Shown: positions 6,655-14,711, numbered from the stretch's first letter. The stretch: DNA of 14,884 nucleotides from JBKHBT01 sp046542255 (GCA_046542255.1 JBKHBT010000085.1:1-14884), one strand, 5' to 3'. A program made the numbers and translations. The notes: generated by a model from the letters alone, not told the origin.

Positions 6655-7302
6655 ATGAAATGTAAAAAGACAAAACAGCTACTCGAAAATGGCCAAAACC
6701 CGGCAGAAGACCCCGAGCTTTTGACTCATTTAGAGACTTGTGTAAAATGCAAGAGAGAAATTGAAAGATATTATCCAGAATTTTTGCACTTTATCGATGG
6801 CAATAATTCAGAATTCGAGAATCTACTGCATCTCAGGCGGGAATACGATGCTTCGATCGAAATGCCGGATGATGTAAGCTGGCGCAAGCAACAAAATAGA
6901 ATGTTCAAGAGCATCGAGAGACGGCGATATGCAATTCTTCGGCCAGCTTTCGCGGGCATCCTGGCTGCGATGCTGATTCTTTTTGTCATTATTGTCAATC
7001 CATCGCAGTACCTAATCCAGATGCCGGAAGATAATCTGGAAATACCAGCAGAATTGGCCGATGAATACCTGATGTCAAATAATGGCTATATCGATATCGA
7101 TGTTTTTTTTGAGACATTTTCATTGCTTGGAGGCAGCGAAATTATTTCTCTTATCGAAATCGATGATCCAGCAAAAGCAGCAATAGATTTAGCAGAAGAA
7201 CTTGGCGAAGAAACAATTATCGCTACTTTCGATGACAAAACACAGCAGGAATTCATGGCATATTTGCAAAGTGAAATGAATATACCAGGCAATCAATTAT
7301 AG
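6655..7302 (+). CDS. Membrane-anchored anti-sigma factor with a zinc-finger (zf-HC2-like) domain
   Basis: The 215-residue product would hold the preceding sigma factor at the inner membrane until a signal arrives. The N-terminus has Cys3 and the ZAS-type pattern His25-x3-Cys29-x2-Cys32 (HLETCVKC), which usually binds zinc and clamps the sigma factor. One membrane segment is visible at about 93-114 (ILRPAFAGILAAMLILFVIIV). The remaining 100 residues would be periplasmic, are acidic and match nothing I recognise; this may be the sensor part or the site of regulated proteolysis. It starts 2 bp after the sigma stop, a standard pairing, so partnership is well supported. The signal is not known. 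Confidence 0.85.
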   Translation: MKCKKTKQLLENGQNPAEDPELLTHLETCVKCKREIERYYPEFLHFIDGNNSEFENLLHLRREYDASIEMPDDVSWRKQQNRMFKSIERRRYAILRPAFAGILAAMLILFVIIVNPSQYLIQMPEDNLEIPAELADEYLMSNNGYIDIDVFFETFSLLGGSEIISLIEIDDPAKAAIDLAEELGEETIIATFDDKTQQEFMAYLQSEMNIPGNQL

Positions 7303-7403
7303 ATGAAATAATGATGCATCAAAATAGCTAAACTAGAAAAGCAATAAAAAGTGCTTTGTTTTGGCTTTGAATCAATTATATTAAGTACTCAAAAGGAGTC
7401 AGA

Positions 7404-7937
7404 ATGCATAAAATAATTTTGTTTTTACTATTAAATATTTTTGTGATTGGCCTACTTGCTCAACCACCAAAACATTGCGAAGGCCCACCAGATCTTGGCC
7501 CGGAAATGCGCGAGCAGCTCAAGACTATCAGGAAATGGAAAATGCTCGATGAACTGGAGCTTTCTGAGGAGCAGACAGCAAAATTCCTAACGGTTAACAC
7601 AAAATTTGAAAAAGAAAACAAAGATTTATCGGATGAAATAGAAAAGCTTATGCAAGAACTCGATTCTATTGTTTTCGATGAAGAAGGAAATAAAAAGAAT
7701 CTAAACAAATCAGAGAAAAAACTGCTTCAGGAAAAAAGCATCCGGCTGAATAATCTTAAAAAAGAGAAATGCGAGCTTCATTCTGAATATGCCGAGGAAG
7801 TACTTGAAATTCTCGACCCTATTCAATTTTATACTTTCGTAACATTTGAAAGTAGATTTCAAAAACAGATGAGACAATTACTAAAAAAATTCTGGCATAA
7901 TCGCCCTGGCGAGTCAGAAATACCACAAAAAAGATAA
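7404..7937 (+). CDS. Spy/CpxP-like periplasmic helical protein (heavy-metal resistor type)
   Basis: The 177-residue protein has a signal peptide (MHKIILFLLLNIFVIGLLA, 1-19) and is then almost all helical and charged. ELELSEEQTAKFL (51-62) matches the LTxxQ-type motif of Spy, CpxP, ZraP and CnrX proteins; a long charged helix and a second related segment (EILDPIQFYTFVTFESRF, 135-152) follow. Such proteins act in the periplasm as chaperones, metal binders or stress sensors. It has two cysteines (25 and 123). AAGGAG at 7393-7398 sets the start. It lies 101 bp after the anti-sigma gene; the gap holds a weak hairpin (7338-7357) and a poor promoter-like TTGTTT/TATATT pair, so either read-through or its own promoter is possible. 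Family call is from pattern and context. Confidence 0.7.
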   Translation: MHKIILFLLLNIFVIGLLAQPPKHCEGPPDLGPEMREQLKTIRKWKMLDELELSEEQTAKFLTVNTKFEKENKDLSDEIEKLMQELDSIVFDEEGNKKNLNKSEKKLLQEKSIRLNNLKKEKCELHSEYAEEVLEILDPIQFYTFVTFESRFQKQMRQLLKKFWHNRPGESEIPQKR

Positions 7938-7946
7938 AGGAGAAGG

Positions 7947-8471
7947 ATGAAAAAGACAATCTTAATCGCAATTGCAATTATGATGATTGCTGCTAGTTCC
8001 ATTATGGCTTTTGATGGCAAAGGTTTTGCCAAGATGCTCGAACTCGAGGAAGCACAGACCCAGAAAATCCAGAAAATCGGGAATGAGGCCGAAAAGAAGA
8101 TGGTCGATCTCGAAGCAAATATGAAAAAAGCCGCTCTTGAATTCAAAGATGTACTGAAGGATAAAAATGCTTCAAATAGCGAAATACTAGATGCTTATCA
8201 GGATGTAGCAGAGGCCGAAGCTGCTATTAATCATGCGCGTGTGCAGATGATGCTCGATATTAGAGAAGAGCTAAATGATAATCAGAAAGAGAAATTTGCA
8301 CCGCATCTTTATAAAGGTATCTCTCATTCTTGCCACGGCGCATTATCAGACAAACACGATTGTGGAATGCATGGTAAAGGCGATGCCAAATCAGCAGGGC
8401 ATGAATGTGAACATCATAAAGATGGCAAAGGCATGCATTCTGGCGAACACGACTGTAAGCACCATAGATAA
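7947..8471 (+). CDS. Spy/CpxP-like periplasmic protein with a His/Cys-rich metal-binding tail
   Basis: The 174-residue protein starts with a signal peptide (about 1-21, ending SSIMA). Residues 25-118 are helical, with LELEEAQTQKIQKIG and a later LNDNQKEKFAPHLY that match the LTxxQ-type repeats of the Spy/CpxP/heavy-metal resistor group. From residue 120 the chain changes to a disordered, Gly/Lys-containing tail with 12 histidines and 4 cysteines. HDC, HEC and HDC triplets recur at 137, 152 and 168, and GMH at 140 and 162. Binding of zinc, copper or nickel is likely but the metal cannot be told. AGGAG at 7938-7942 sets the start, 9 bp after the previous stop. With the ECF/anti-sigma pair it recalls CnrX-type sensing. 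Confidence 0.75.
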   Translation: MKKTILIAIAIMMIAASSIMAFDGKGFAKMLELEEAQTQKIQKIGNEAEKKMVDLEANMKKAALEFKDVLKDKNASNSEILDAYQDVAEAEAAINHARVQMMLDIREELNDNQKEKFAPHLYKGISHSCHGALSDKHDCGMHGKGDAKSAGHECEHHKDGKGMHSGEHDCKHHR

Positions 8472-8508
8472 TACATAGTAACGAAGACAACTTTTTCTAA
8501 TAACAAAG

Positions 8509-8536
8509 AGGACATGGTTTATCATGTCCTTTTTTA
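8509..8536 (+). terminator. Rho-independent terminator of the sigma/anti-sigma/Spy operon
   Basis: AGGACATG (8509-8516) pairs with CATGTCCT (8523-8530) around a GTTTAT loop, followed directly by a run of Ts. It lies 38 nt after the stop of the His/Cys-rich protein gene. Confidence 0.88.
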
Positions 8537-8752
8537 AATAGCTCATTATTGTGAAATGAAATAATTACCCCAGATCCAGTGTTAAACCTCTTATTATGTG
8601 AAGATCCATTACTTCCGCCCTCATTGATAAGCTACGCTTCGCAACGCCAAATTTCCCGGAAGCTCTGCTTCCACAAGCTACCAAACAGAATCGAAGCTTT
8701 GTATCAAGGATAATTAAGTTTTTACAGTTTCAATAATACACCATTTTGGTAA
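8537..8752. other. Non-coding interval between convergent operons
   Basis: No gene is seen. A 6-bp hairpin GGAAGC-TCT-GCTTCC lies at 8658-8672 near a GCTACGCTTCGC segment. At the right edge an AT-rich stem (8732-8742 with 8748-8757, one bulge) overlaps the stop of the minus-strand ABC gene; it has no T run on that strand, so its role as terminator is doubtful. Confidence 0.4.
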
Positions 8753-9499
8753 TTATTCGCCTTTTCCTGATGTGAGCTTGATAAATAGTTCTTCGAGGTC
8801 GCCTTTTCCGGTGGCCTCTTTTTCGTCTTTAAACCTTTTACGTATTTCTTCTATTGTCTCGATCATCAGAATTTTGCCATGGGTAATGATTCCGACACGG
8901 TCACAGATTTCCTCGGCAATAGAAAGGGTATGCGTTGACATAAAGACGGTTGCGCCTTCCTCGGCCTTTTTGCGAAGCACGTCTTTAACAGTTTTCTGGC
9001 TTTGTGGGTCCAAACCGACCATCGGCTCATCTATCACAATAATACTGGGCTCATGCATCAAGGATGCCGAAAGCACGATTTTTTGGCGCATTCCATGAGA
9101 ATACTCCTCCGCGCGGTCATTTGCCCAGTCGCCTACTCCGAAAAGGTCGAAATAGTATTCAGAACGCTCTATGATATCCTTCTCATCCATTCCGAAAAGG
9201 CCGCCAACCAGAGATACGAATTCCCATGCGGTTAATTTGTCATAAATATATGGACTGTCAGGAATATATCCGATTTTTTGCTTGGTTTCTTCCGGCTTTT
9301 CCTGCACATCGGTGCCATCTATTAGAATTCTACCTTCGGTAGGTTTCATAAGCCCGACAGTCATTTTGATGCTTGTTGTTTTGCCGGCGCCATTGGGGCC
9401 TAGGAAACCAAAAACTGTGCCACTGGGAATTGCTATATCTATGGAATCAACAGCGGTCAAATCGCCAAATTTTTTCGTAAGATTTTGAAACTGGATCAT
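8753..9499 (-). CDS. ABC transporter ATP-binding protein (CcmA-like) without an adjacent permease
   Basis: The 248-residue protein is a complete ABC ATPase: Walker A GPNGAGKTT (34-42), YIPDSPYIYDKLT at the Q-loop position with no glutamine, signature YSHGMRQK (133-140), Walker B IIVIDEP (153-159), D-loop GLD and the switch histidine in MSTHTLSIAEE (His190). It is of the exporter-linked CcmA type. Its ATG overlaps the stop of the upstream transglutaminase-domain gene by 4 bp (ATGA), so the two are co-expressed. The next 280 bp downstream hold no membrane protein, which is odd because such ATPases normally sit next to an ABC-2 permease; the partner must be elsewhere or be an atypical protein. 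Confidence 0.9.
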   Translation of the reverse strand: MIQFQNLTKKFGDLTAVDSIDIAIPSGTVFGFLGPNGAGKTTSIKMTVGLMKPTEGRILIDGTDVQEKPEETKQKIGYIPDSPYIYDKLTAWEFVSLVGGLFGMDEKDIIERSEYYFDLFGVGDWANDRAEEYSHGMRQKIVLSASLMHEPSIIVIDEPMVGLDPQSQKTVKDVLRKKAEEGATVFMSTHTLSIAEEICDRVGIITHGKILMIETIEEIRKRFKDEKEATGKGDLEELFIKLTSGKGE

Positions 9500-11169
9500 T
9501 TATCGGTCCTTTCGATGGCTTCTGAAGAATCTGCATTATTGTAGTTTTCTGCAATCGAGATATTCTCTGTAAAACAAGGATAACTTCTTAGTTCATCGTC
9601 TTTGACCTGGATAACTCTGGCAGAATCTAAGGGATATTCGCCATTTGTCTCGAGTATCTCGATATATGGATTTTGTATTCTCATTATTTCGATTTGCTTG
9701 TTTATAGAGCCGTGCAAAAGTTTGATATGAGTAGCATCTGCACGCCTTTCGCCATAGGTCGGCTCGAAGGCATGCCATTTACCATCGACATAACATTGCG
9801 GCCAGGCATGATAGAAAAAAGCCCCACGAAGATAGACAAGCCCGATATTTATTCTGGTAGGAATACCAAGAGAGCGGGAAAGGGCTGTAAAAAGCGTGGT
9901 ATGCTCATTGCAATCGCCTACCATCTTTCGCATAATATCGAGCGCTGATGGAATCGATGAGCGATAGTCTTTTTTGATATTATCATAGAGCCATCTATTT
10001 ATGGCTTCGAGTTTTTCTATTTCAGTATCTTTGCCCTTTGTGATTTTTTGGGCTTGTCGAAGGATTCTAAGGTCATTCTTTTGAACTAATGGTGTTGCCA
10101 TCGTATCTTCGGGCGAGATAGCAGGAGGCAAGAAGTAGCCATCGATACCCGGCACAGAGACTACATTAGTATAGCCTTTGCTTGAATCTGGTTTAGGCGA
10201 AACATCCATTGGAAAGCCATCCTGCACAACAGTAAGAATGCAGCTTTCGCCATCGAAAGCCTGATTGAAATCATTTAGTTCGAAAATCGTGGGGTCGAAG
10301 CCCTCTAATCTGGCTTTCATTATCTTCGGGCTTTCAATTTTGCCTCCCGTAGAATTTCGTAATAGGACGCTAAATTCTGTGAGAAGGTCGAATGAGCCAC
10401 TGCTGCTTAGGTCGAATTCGAGTGCTTTTTCACGAGGCTCTTTGTATGAGATAAATCCACTCGGGCTTTCCTCCATAACCACATTACCGACTGAATCGAC
10501 CCACATCTTTGTGTTGTATTCATTATAGCGGGCATAAAGTAGCCAGACATTTTCATCGCCTTTGGGCGAGGTTGTTTTTCGGGCAACTTTTGCTTTATAA
10601 TCTCTCATTGTCATAGTCATTGGGTCGAAGACTGGCAGGCGGTACAATTCCTTTTGGAAACTGTCATTCGCAGCGATATGTGTAATTGCCGATGGCATAT
10701 AAAGCGGCCCCTGAATAGCAATGGTTCTCTCTGTGCTGGATTCCGGTGTACTGATCTTTATCTCGAGATTGCCTTTTTTATTTACCTTGCCATTAACCAG
10801 AGATTCGTATTCATCGGAAGAAAAGCTGAATGTGAAATTATCGACTGCCATGTTGTTATTTGTGATTACTATGAGTTCGGCGAGAACTTCCTGGAGAACA
10901 CCACCAACAGGAAGCCGAAGGTAGCTTGTCTCATGCCACATCAATCCATCTGCCGCCTTTTGCTTTATCGTTGCTGAATAGCCGATCTTTTCGCCTTTGA
11001 AGTAGATCGAACTATAGCTCTCACCTTCGATATCTCCAATTGCTACTACTGGAATATCATCGGCTGAAAATTTCTTCTGGGATTGTTCCTGGGAAATAAA
11101 ATAAAGGGTGCCAGACCACCATGCTAGGATCAATATAGTAATTATTATTCTTCTCATCTGCTCTTTCAT
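9496..11169 (-). CDS. Membrane-anchored transglutaminase-like (papain-fold) domain protein
   Basis: The 557-residue protein has a hydrophobic segment at about 8-25, so the bulk lies outside the inner membrane. Residues 45-300 are rich in beta strands and unrecognised. The transglutaminase-like core lies at about 385-475: EAINRWLYDNIKKDYRSS, MVGDCNEHTTLFTALSRSLG with the expected catalytic Cys420, and FFYHAWPQCYVDGKWHAFEPT with His454. The third triad position, usually Asp in F-D-P-T, is Glu469 here. Such domains act as proteases or peptide-modifying enzymes; substrate unknown. It is translationally coupled to an ABC ATPase gene. No clear Shine-Dalgarno precedes the ATG at 11169; Met5 (11157) is an alternative start. 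Confidence 0.82.
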   Translation of the reverse strand: MKEQMRRIIITILILAWWSGTLYFISQEQSQKKFSADDIPVVAIGDIEGESYSSIYFKGEKIGYSATIKQKAADGLMWHETSYLRLPVGGVLQEVLAELIVITNNNMAVDNFTFSFSSDEYESLVNGKVNKKGNLEIKISTPESSTERTIAIQGPLYMPSAITHIAANDSFQKELYRLPVFDPMTMTMRDYKAKVARKTTSPKGDENVWLLYARYNEYNTKMWVDSVGNVVMEESPSGFISYKEPREKALEFDLSSSGSFDLLTEFSVLLRNSTGGKIESPKIMKARLEGFDPTIFELNDFNQAFDGESCILTVVQDGFPMDVSPKPDSSKGYTNVVSVPGIDGYFLPPAISPEDTMATPLVQKNDLRILRQAQKITKGKDTEIEKLEAINRWLYDNIKKDYRSSIPSALDIMRKMVGDCNEHTTLFTALSRSLGIPTRINIGLVYLRGAFFYHAWPQCYVDGKWHAFEPTYGERRADATHIKLLHGSINKQIEIMRIQNPYIEILETNGEYPLDSARVIQVKDDELRSYPCFTENISIAENYNNADSSEAIERTDK

Positions 11170-11198
11170 CTTTGTTGCTAACTTTGCGCTCTGCTTTC

Positions 11199-11227
11199 AA
11201 TATATCTTATATAAAATCGAAATGCAA
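11199..11227 (-). promoter_or_regulatory. Candidate promoter of the transglutaminase/ABC pair
   Basis: On the minus strand TTGCAT (11227-11222), 17 nt, TATATT (11204-11199) make a close match to the promoter pattern seen elsewhere in the window. Transcription would begin about 20 nt before the ATG at 11169. Confidence 0.5.
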
Positions 11228-11279
11228 GTATTTTGAAAGTTTTGCTTAATATTTTTTACATCATATTCTGCTACTTTGA

Positions 11280-11308
11280 TTGACCTGATGTAGAAAATTG
11301 GGTATATT
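11280..11308 (+). promoter_or_regulatory. Candidate promoter of the adenylate cyclase gene
   Basis: TTGACC (11280-11285), 17 nt, TATATT (11303-11308). Initiation would be about 20 nt before the ATG at 11335. It is back to back with the minus-strand promoter at 11199-11227, so the two transcripts diverge from a 165-bp region. Confidence 0.55.
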
Positions 11309-11334
11309 AATTAAAAATATGAAATGAGTAATAT

Positions 11335-14184
11335 ATGGAAAACGAAAAGAAGATATCAAATATTGTAAAAAGTTTTATCCCTCCCGCGATCTATGACAGA
11401 ATCCAGATTGCCGGAAGTGGCATCGAAAGTTTCGGCGAAAGGCGCAAGGTTACAATTATTTTCGCGGATATAAATGGCTTTACGCCGCTTGTCGAAAAGC
11501 TCGATGCAGAGAAGGTGCTTTCGATAATAAATAGCCTATTCGATAGGCTTATATCGATTATCGAAAAGCATGGTGGCACAGTCGATAAATATCTTGGCGA
11601 TGCTATCATGGTGCTTTTTGGCGCTCCCACAGCTCGCGAAGATGATAGATATCGTGCGATTTTATGCGCTATAGATTTGAAAAAAGAAATAGAAAGAATC
11701 CGCGAGACCGAAGAGTTTGATTTCACAGAGAATCTATCGATCTCTATTGGAATCAATACCGGCGATGTTGTTACAGGCCTTATTGGCAATGATATTTATC
11801 GAGAATATACTGTTCTGGGAAGGGCGGTTAATATCGCATCCCGTCTGCAGGATTTTGCAGAAGATGGCGAAATAATAGCCGGAAGCGAAACAGCAGGCGA
11901 TTTGCATTCGGATTTCGCTATGCTCGAGAAGAAAAATATCGAATTAAAAGGCATCGAATTGCCATTAAATGTATTTTCCATTATTTCCAGAAAAACCGAA
12001 TTCGAATTAATCGCTCCCAGCGGTTGTATTACCGGCGATACTTTCATTGGTAACCAGCAGAAACTCGACAATATCGAGAAAAGCCTGTTTGGGAAATTCT
12101 ACAATTCATTGATTGTTCTGGGAGATGCTGGTGCAGGAAAAAGCTTTATCGCAAATCGTGTCGCGCGGATGGCTCATGAAAAGAATTATGGAATTTTCAA
12201 TATCAAAGGGCAATATTGGAAACGAAATTCCTTCCTTGGCGCACTTGTTCCAATAGTGAAGAAAATTATTCAAAAACAGGATAATATCGATGATTTTATT
12301 CGAGATATTGTCTCTTATTCAAGAACTTTAAAAAAAGAGAATATAAAAGGCATTATTCCAAGGATATCAGGGAATTCGGCCGATAGTATCGAAATAGCCG
12401 ATACGCGGCGAGAGGAGATGCTGGAACTTTTCTCATCTGTATTGACTTATGAAACAGGAAGTATCATTATCGTCGATGATTTGCATTATATGGATTCTGC
12501 ATCCATCGAAGTCCTGACCGATATTGCGGATAGACTGAGAGTCATAATATTTTCCCGTGAGAGCTTTGAGAAAGTCTGCGACTCGACCTGTTTCGATGTC
12601 ATAACACTAAAACCACTGAGCCGCAGGCAGGTTCGAGATTCTATTGCAAGAGTGATGAATAATCAGCAGATTCCTGGCAAACTTGTCGATTATATATATA
12701 GTATTAGCCAGGGAATGCCCGGACATATTATCGAGATGATAAACTATCTGTATGAAAATAAACTCATATTAAATAGAAAAGATGCGATTATATTTGAAAG
12801 CGAAAGCGATTTACCCGATGCCATAGATAATATAATCTCGGCTCGTATCGATTCACTGCCCGAAAAGCTCAGGCAGATTGTCCTTTCTGCGTCTGTGTTA
12901 GGACATAATTTTACGCCGGAAATTCTTGATGCACTACATGTTGGAGCATCCGAATATATCGACAAATTAGTTTCTCTTGGGATTTTTACCTGTTCGGGCG
13001 ATAGCTATAGTTTCCGATGGAATGCCGGCGAGGTTGCAGCATATTCTCGGCTTTTGGATGTCAATAAGAAAGCGCTCCATCAGAAAGCCGCGAAGGCTCT
13101 CGAAGAAAAGCTGGATAATTCGGCCGATGTGCTTCATGAGATAGCTCATCACTATTCAAAAGCCGGAATCGATAAGAAAAATTTCGAATATCAATATAAA
13201 GCTGCTATGCGAGAGCTGCGTTTTTCGCCGACATCTGCGAAGAAGCATCTCGAGGAACTTGTGAAATTCACTGATGAGCAGGCACAAAACTGGAATTGGC
13301 TGAATAAGCTATACGATGCACTTACCCGCCTTAGCAAAATCTACTGGTACTCGGGCGACTTGGAAAGATTTGGCGCAATAAACCTTCGCGCATCGAAAAT
13401 CGCTCTCGAATTAGAAGATCCCATCGCATTTGCACGCGCAATAAATGGCGTAGCGATTGCTAATGATGAACAGGGTAATCTCGGAGCGGCATATTTTGCA
13501 TATCAACTCGCATTGGACAGCCTTGAGAATTTGCCGGATCAAAAGGCATTGGTAGTTCAGATAAAGACTAATCTTGGTGTGATGCTGTCTTCCAATGGTG
13601 ATCTCGATGGTGCTCTTTCGGTCTATAATTCTGTTCGAGATGATGCGGCCAAGCATCCCGAATGGCCCGCAAGCCCGCAGCTTTTTTCCAGTATCGCATG
13701 GGTATATCGCCAGATGGATAAACTTAGCGATGCAGAATTGAATTTCAAAAATGCACTCGAGATGGATATTTCGCAGAATAATTTACATGGGCAGGCAATG
13801 GATCATCTCAATATTGCTGCCGTTCAAATAGATAGAGAAAGCCTTCAGTATGCGAAGGCCAACCTTTTGAAAGCCCTGACCCTTTTCTATCGAATAGGTG
13901 AATTGCGCGGAAGGATATCTACATTGAATGCTCTGGGCGAGGTTATGCGTAAAACGGGTGATGCCAAAAGAGCGATACATAATCATAAACTGGCGCTTAA
14001 GCTAAATGAAAAGACTGATGATATATATCTCGAATTCGATGCCTGTATCGAGCTATACCGAGACTTCAGCAACTTAGGAGATTTAAAAAATAGCCAGAAC
14101 TATCTCGATAAGGCCAAAAAGATAGCCAAAGAAAGCAAAGATTCTGAGCTTCTCGAAGAAATCAAAACACTGAATCGCATTTAA
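11335..14184 (+). CDS. Class III adenylate cyclase fused to a P-loop ATPase and a TPR region
   Basis: The 949-residue soluble protein would make cAMP. The cyclase domain (about 37-185) keeps all key residues: metal-binding Asp45 (FADINGF) and Asp89 (KYLGDAIMVLF), base-selecting Lys85 and Thr159, and transition-state residues Asn166 and Arg170 (AVNIASRL). Lys/Thr is the class IIIb adenylate pattern. A STAND/AAA-like ATPase follows: Walker A GDAGAGKS (263-270) and Walker B IIIVDDLHYMD (377-387). From about 640 to the end helical repeats resemble TPRs (for example AYFAYQLALDSL, AELNFKNALEMD, AKANLLKALTLFYRIGE), likely for protein binding. There is no membrane segment. The layout is that of the large cyclase/ATPase/TPR regulators. 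The start has only a weak ribosome site. A hairpin overlaps the stop. Confidence 0.9.
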   Translation: MENEKKISNIVKSFIPPAIYDRIQIAGSGIESFGERRKVTIIFADINGFTPLVEKLDAEKVLSIINSLFDRLISIIEKHGGTVDKYLGDAIMVLFGAPTAREDDRYRAILCAIDLKKEIERIRETEEFDFTENLSISIGINTGDVVTGLIGNDIYREYTVLGRAVNIASRLQDFAEDGEIIAGSETAGDLHSDFAMLEKKNIELKGIELPLNVFSIISRKTEFELIAPSGCITGDTFIGNQQKLDNIEKSLFGKFYNSLIVLGDAGAGKSFIANRVARMAHEKNYGIFNIKGQYWKRNSFLGALVPIVKKIIQKQDNIDDFIRDIVSYSRTLKKENIKGIIPRISGNSADSIEIADTRREEMLELFSSVLTYETGSIIIVDDLHYMDSASIEVLTDIADRLRVIIFSRESFEKVCDSTCFDVITLKPLSRRQVRDSIARVMNNQQIPGKLVDYIYSISQGMPGHIIEMINYLYENKLILNRKDAIIFESESDLPDAIDNIISARIDSLPEKLRQIVLSASVLGHNFTPEILDALHVGASEYIDKLVSLGIFTCSGDSYSFRWNAGEVAAYSRLLDVNKKALHQKAAKALEEKLDNSADVLHEIAHHYSKAGIDKKNFEYQYKAAMRELRFSPTSAKKHLEELVKFTDEQAQNWNWLNKLYDALTRLSKIYWYSGDLERFGAINLRASKIALELEDPIAFARAINGVAIANDEQGNLGAAYFAYQLALDSLENLPDQKALVVQIKTNLGVMLSSNGDLDGALSVYNSVRDDAAKHPEWPASPQLFSSIAWVYRQMDKLSDAELNFKNALEMDISQNNLHGQAMDHLNIAAVQIDRESLQYAKANLLKALTLFYRIGELRGRISTLNALGEVMRKTGDAKRAIHNHKLALKLNEKTDDIYLEFDACIELYRDFSNLGDLKNSQNYLDKAKKIAKESKDSELLEEIKTLNRI

Positions 14185-14204
14185 TACTCAGATTCAGTGT
14201 TAAA
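14167..14204 (+). terminator. Hairpin at the end of the cyclase gene, possible terminator
   Basis: A perfect 10-bp stem (14167-14176, ACACTGAATC, with 14191-14200, GATTCAGTGT) extendable by one A-T pair encloses a 14-nt loop that contains the stop codon. Only a weak T-rich stretch follows, so it could be an inefficient terminator or a structure linked to the RAYT gene beginning 20 nt later. Confidence 0.5.
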
Positions 14205-14219
14205 ATTTATGGTGCAAAT

Positions 14220-14711
14220 ATGACTTATAACCCTGAAAAACATAATCGAAGGTCAATCCGTTTGAATAATTATGATTATTCTTCTGTAGGTTTTTATTAT
14301 ATAACGATTTGTACTAATAACAGATTGAAAATTTTGGCAAATATCGATTCTAATAGATCTATTTTAAACGGTTATGGAGAGATTGTAGATTTTACATGGT
14401 ATGATCTACCACATCACAATGAAAACATTGAATTAGATGAGTTTATTATTATGCCAAATCATATCCACGGAATTATTAGGATAAAGAAAAACTGCCCAAA
14501 ACCTTTATCTGAAATTGTCAGGCAATTTAAAACATTTTCAGCAAAACGAATCAATAAAAAAAGGAAAATGATAGGTGTTTCTGTTTGGCAAAGAAATTAT
14601 TATGAACGAATAATCCGCAATCAAAAAGAATTGGATAAATTCAGGAAATATATCAAAAACAATCCTATCAATTGGACCGAAGATGAATATTTCGGTTCAG
14701 ACATTGATTGA
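14220..14711 (+). CDS. REP-associated tyrosine transposase (RAYT, IS200/IS605-related Y1 HUH nuclease)
   Basis: The 163-residue protein has the marks of the RAYT group: RRSIRLNNYDYSSVGFYYITICT at the start, the HUH motif in IIMPNHIHGII (His81 and His83), VWQRNYYERIIRN (122-134) and the segment ELDKFRKYIKNNPINW, whose Tyr144 fits the catalytic tyrosine position of E. coli RAYT (YIxxNP). The usual family length is about 150-220, so it appears whole. These enzymes cut single-stranded DNA at hairpins and are thought to have spread REP sequences. No flanking hairpin identical to repeats A-C is seen. It is AT-rich, lacks a strong ribosome site, and follows the cyclase by 35 bp. Its frame continues past its TGA into a restriction enzyme tail. 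Confidence 0.88.
   Translation: MTYNPEKHNRRSIRLNNYDYSSVGFYYITICTNNRLKILANIDSNRSILNGYGEIVDFTWYDLPHHNENIELDEFIIMPNHIHGIIRIKKNCPKPLSEIVRQFKTFSAKRINKKRKMIGVSVWQRNYYERIIRNQKELDKFRKYIKNNPINWTEDEYFGSDID

Noticed and set aside
8658..8672. GGAAGC/GCTTCC hairpin as a terminator
   Set aside because: No T run follows on either strand, and it is distant from both flanking genes.
11488..11850. Possible loss of a specificity residue in the cyclase at the GRAVN segment
   Set aside because: Aligned by the conserved V-N and A-S-R, the specificity position is Thr159, not the Arg in GRAVN, so the active site is complete.
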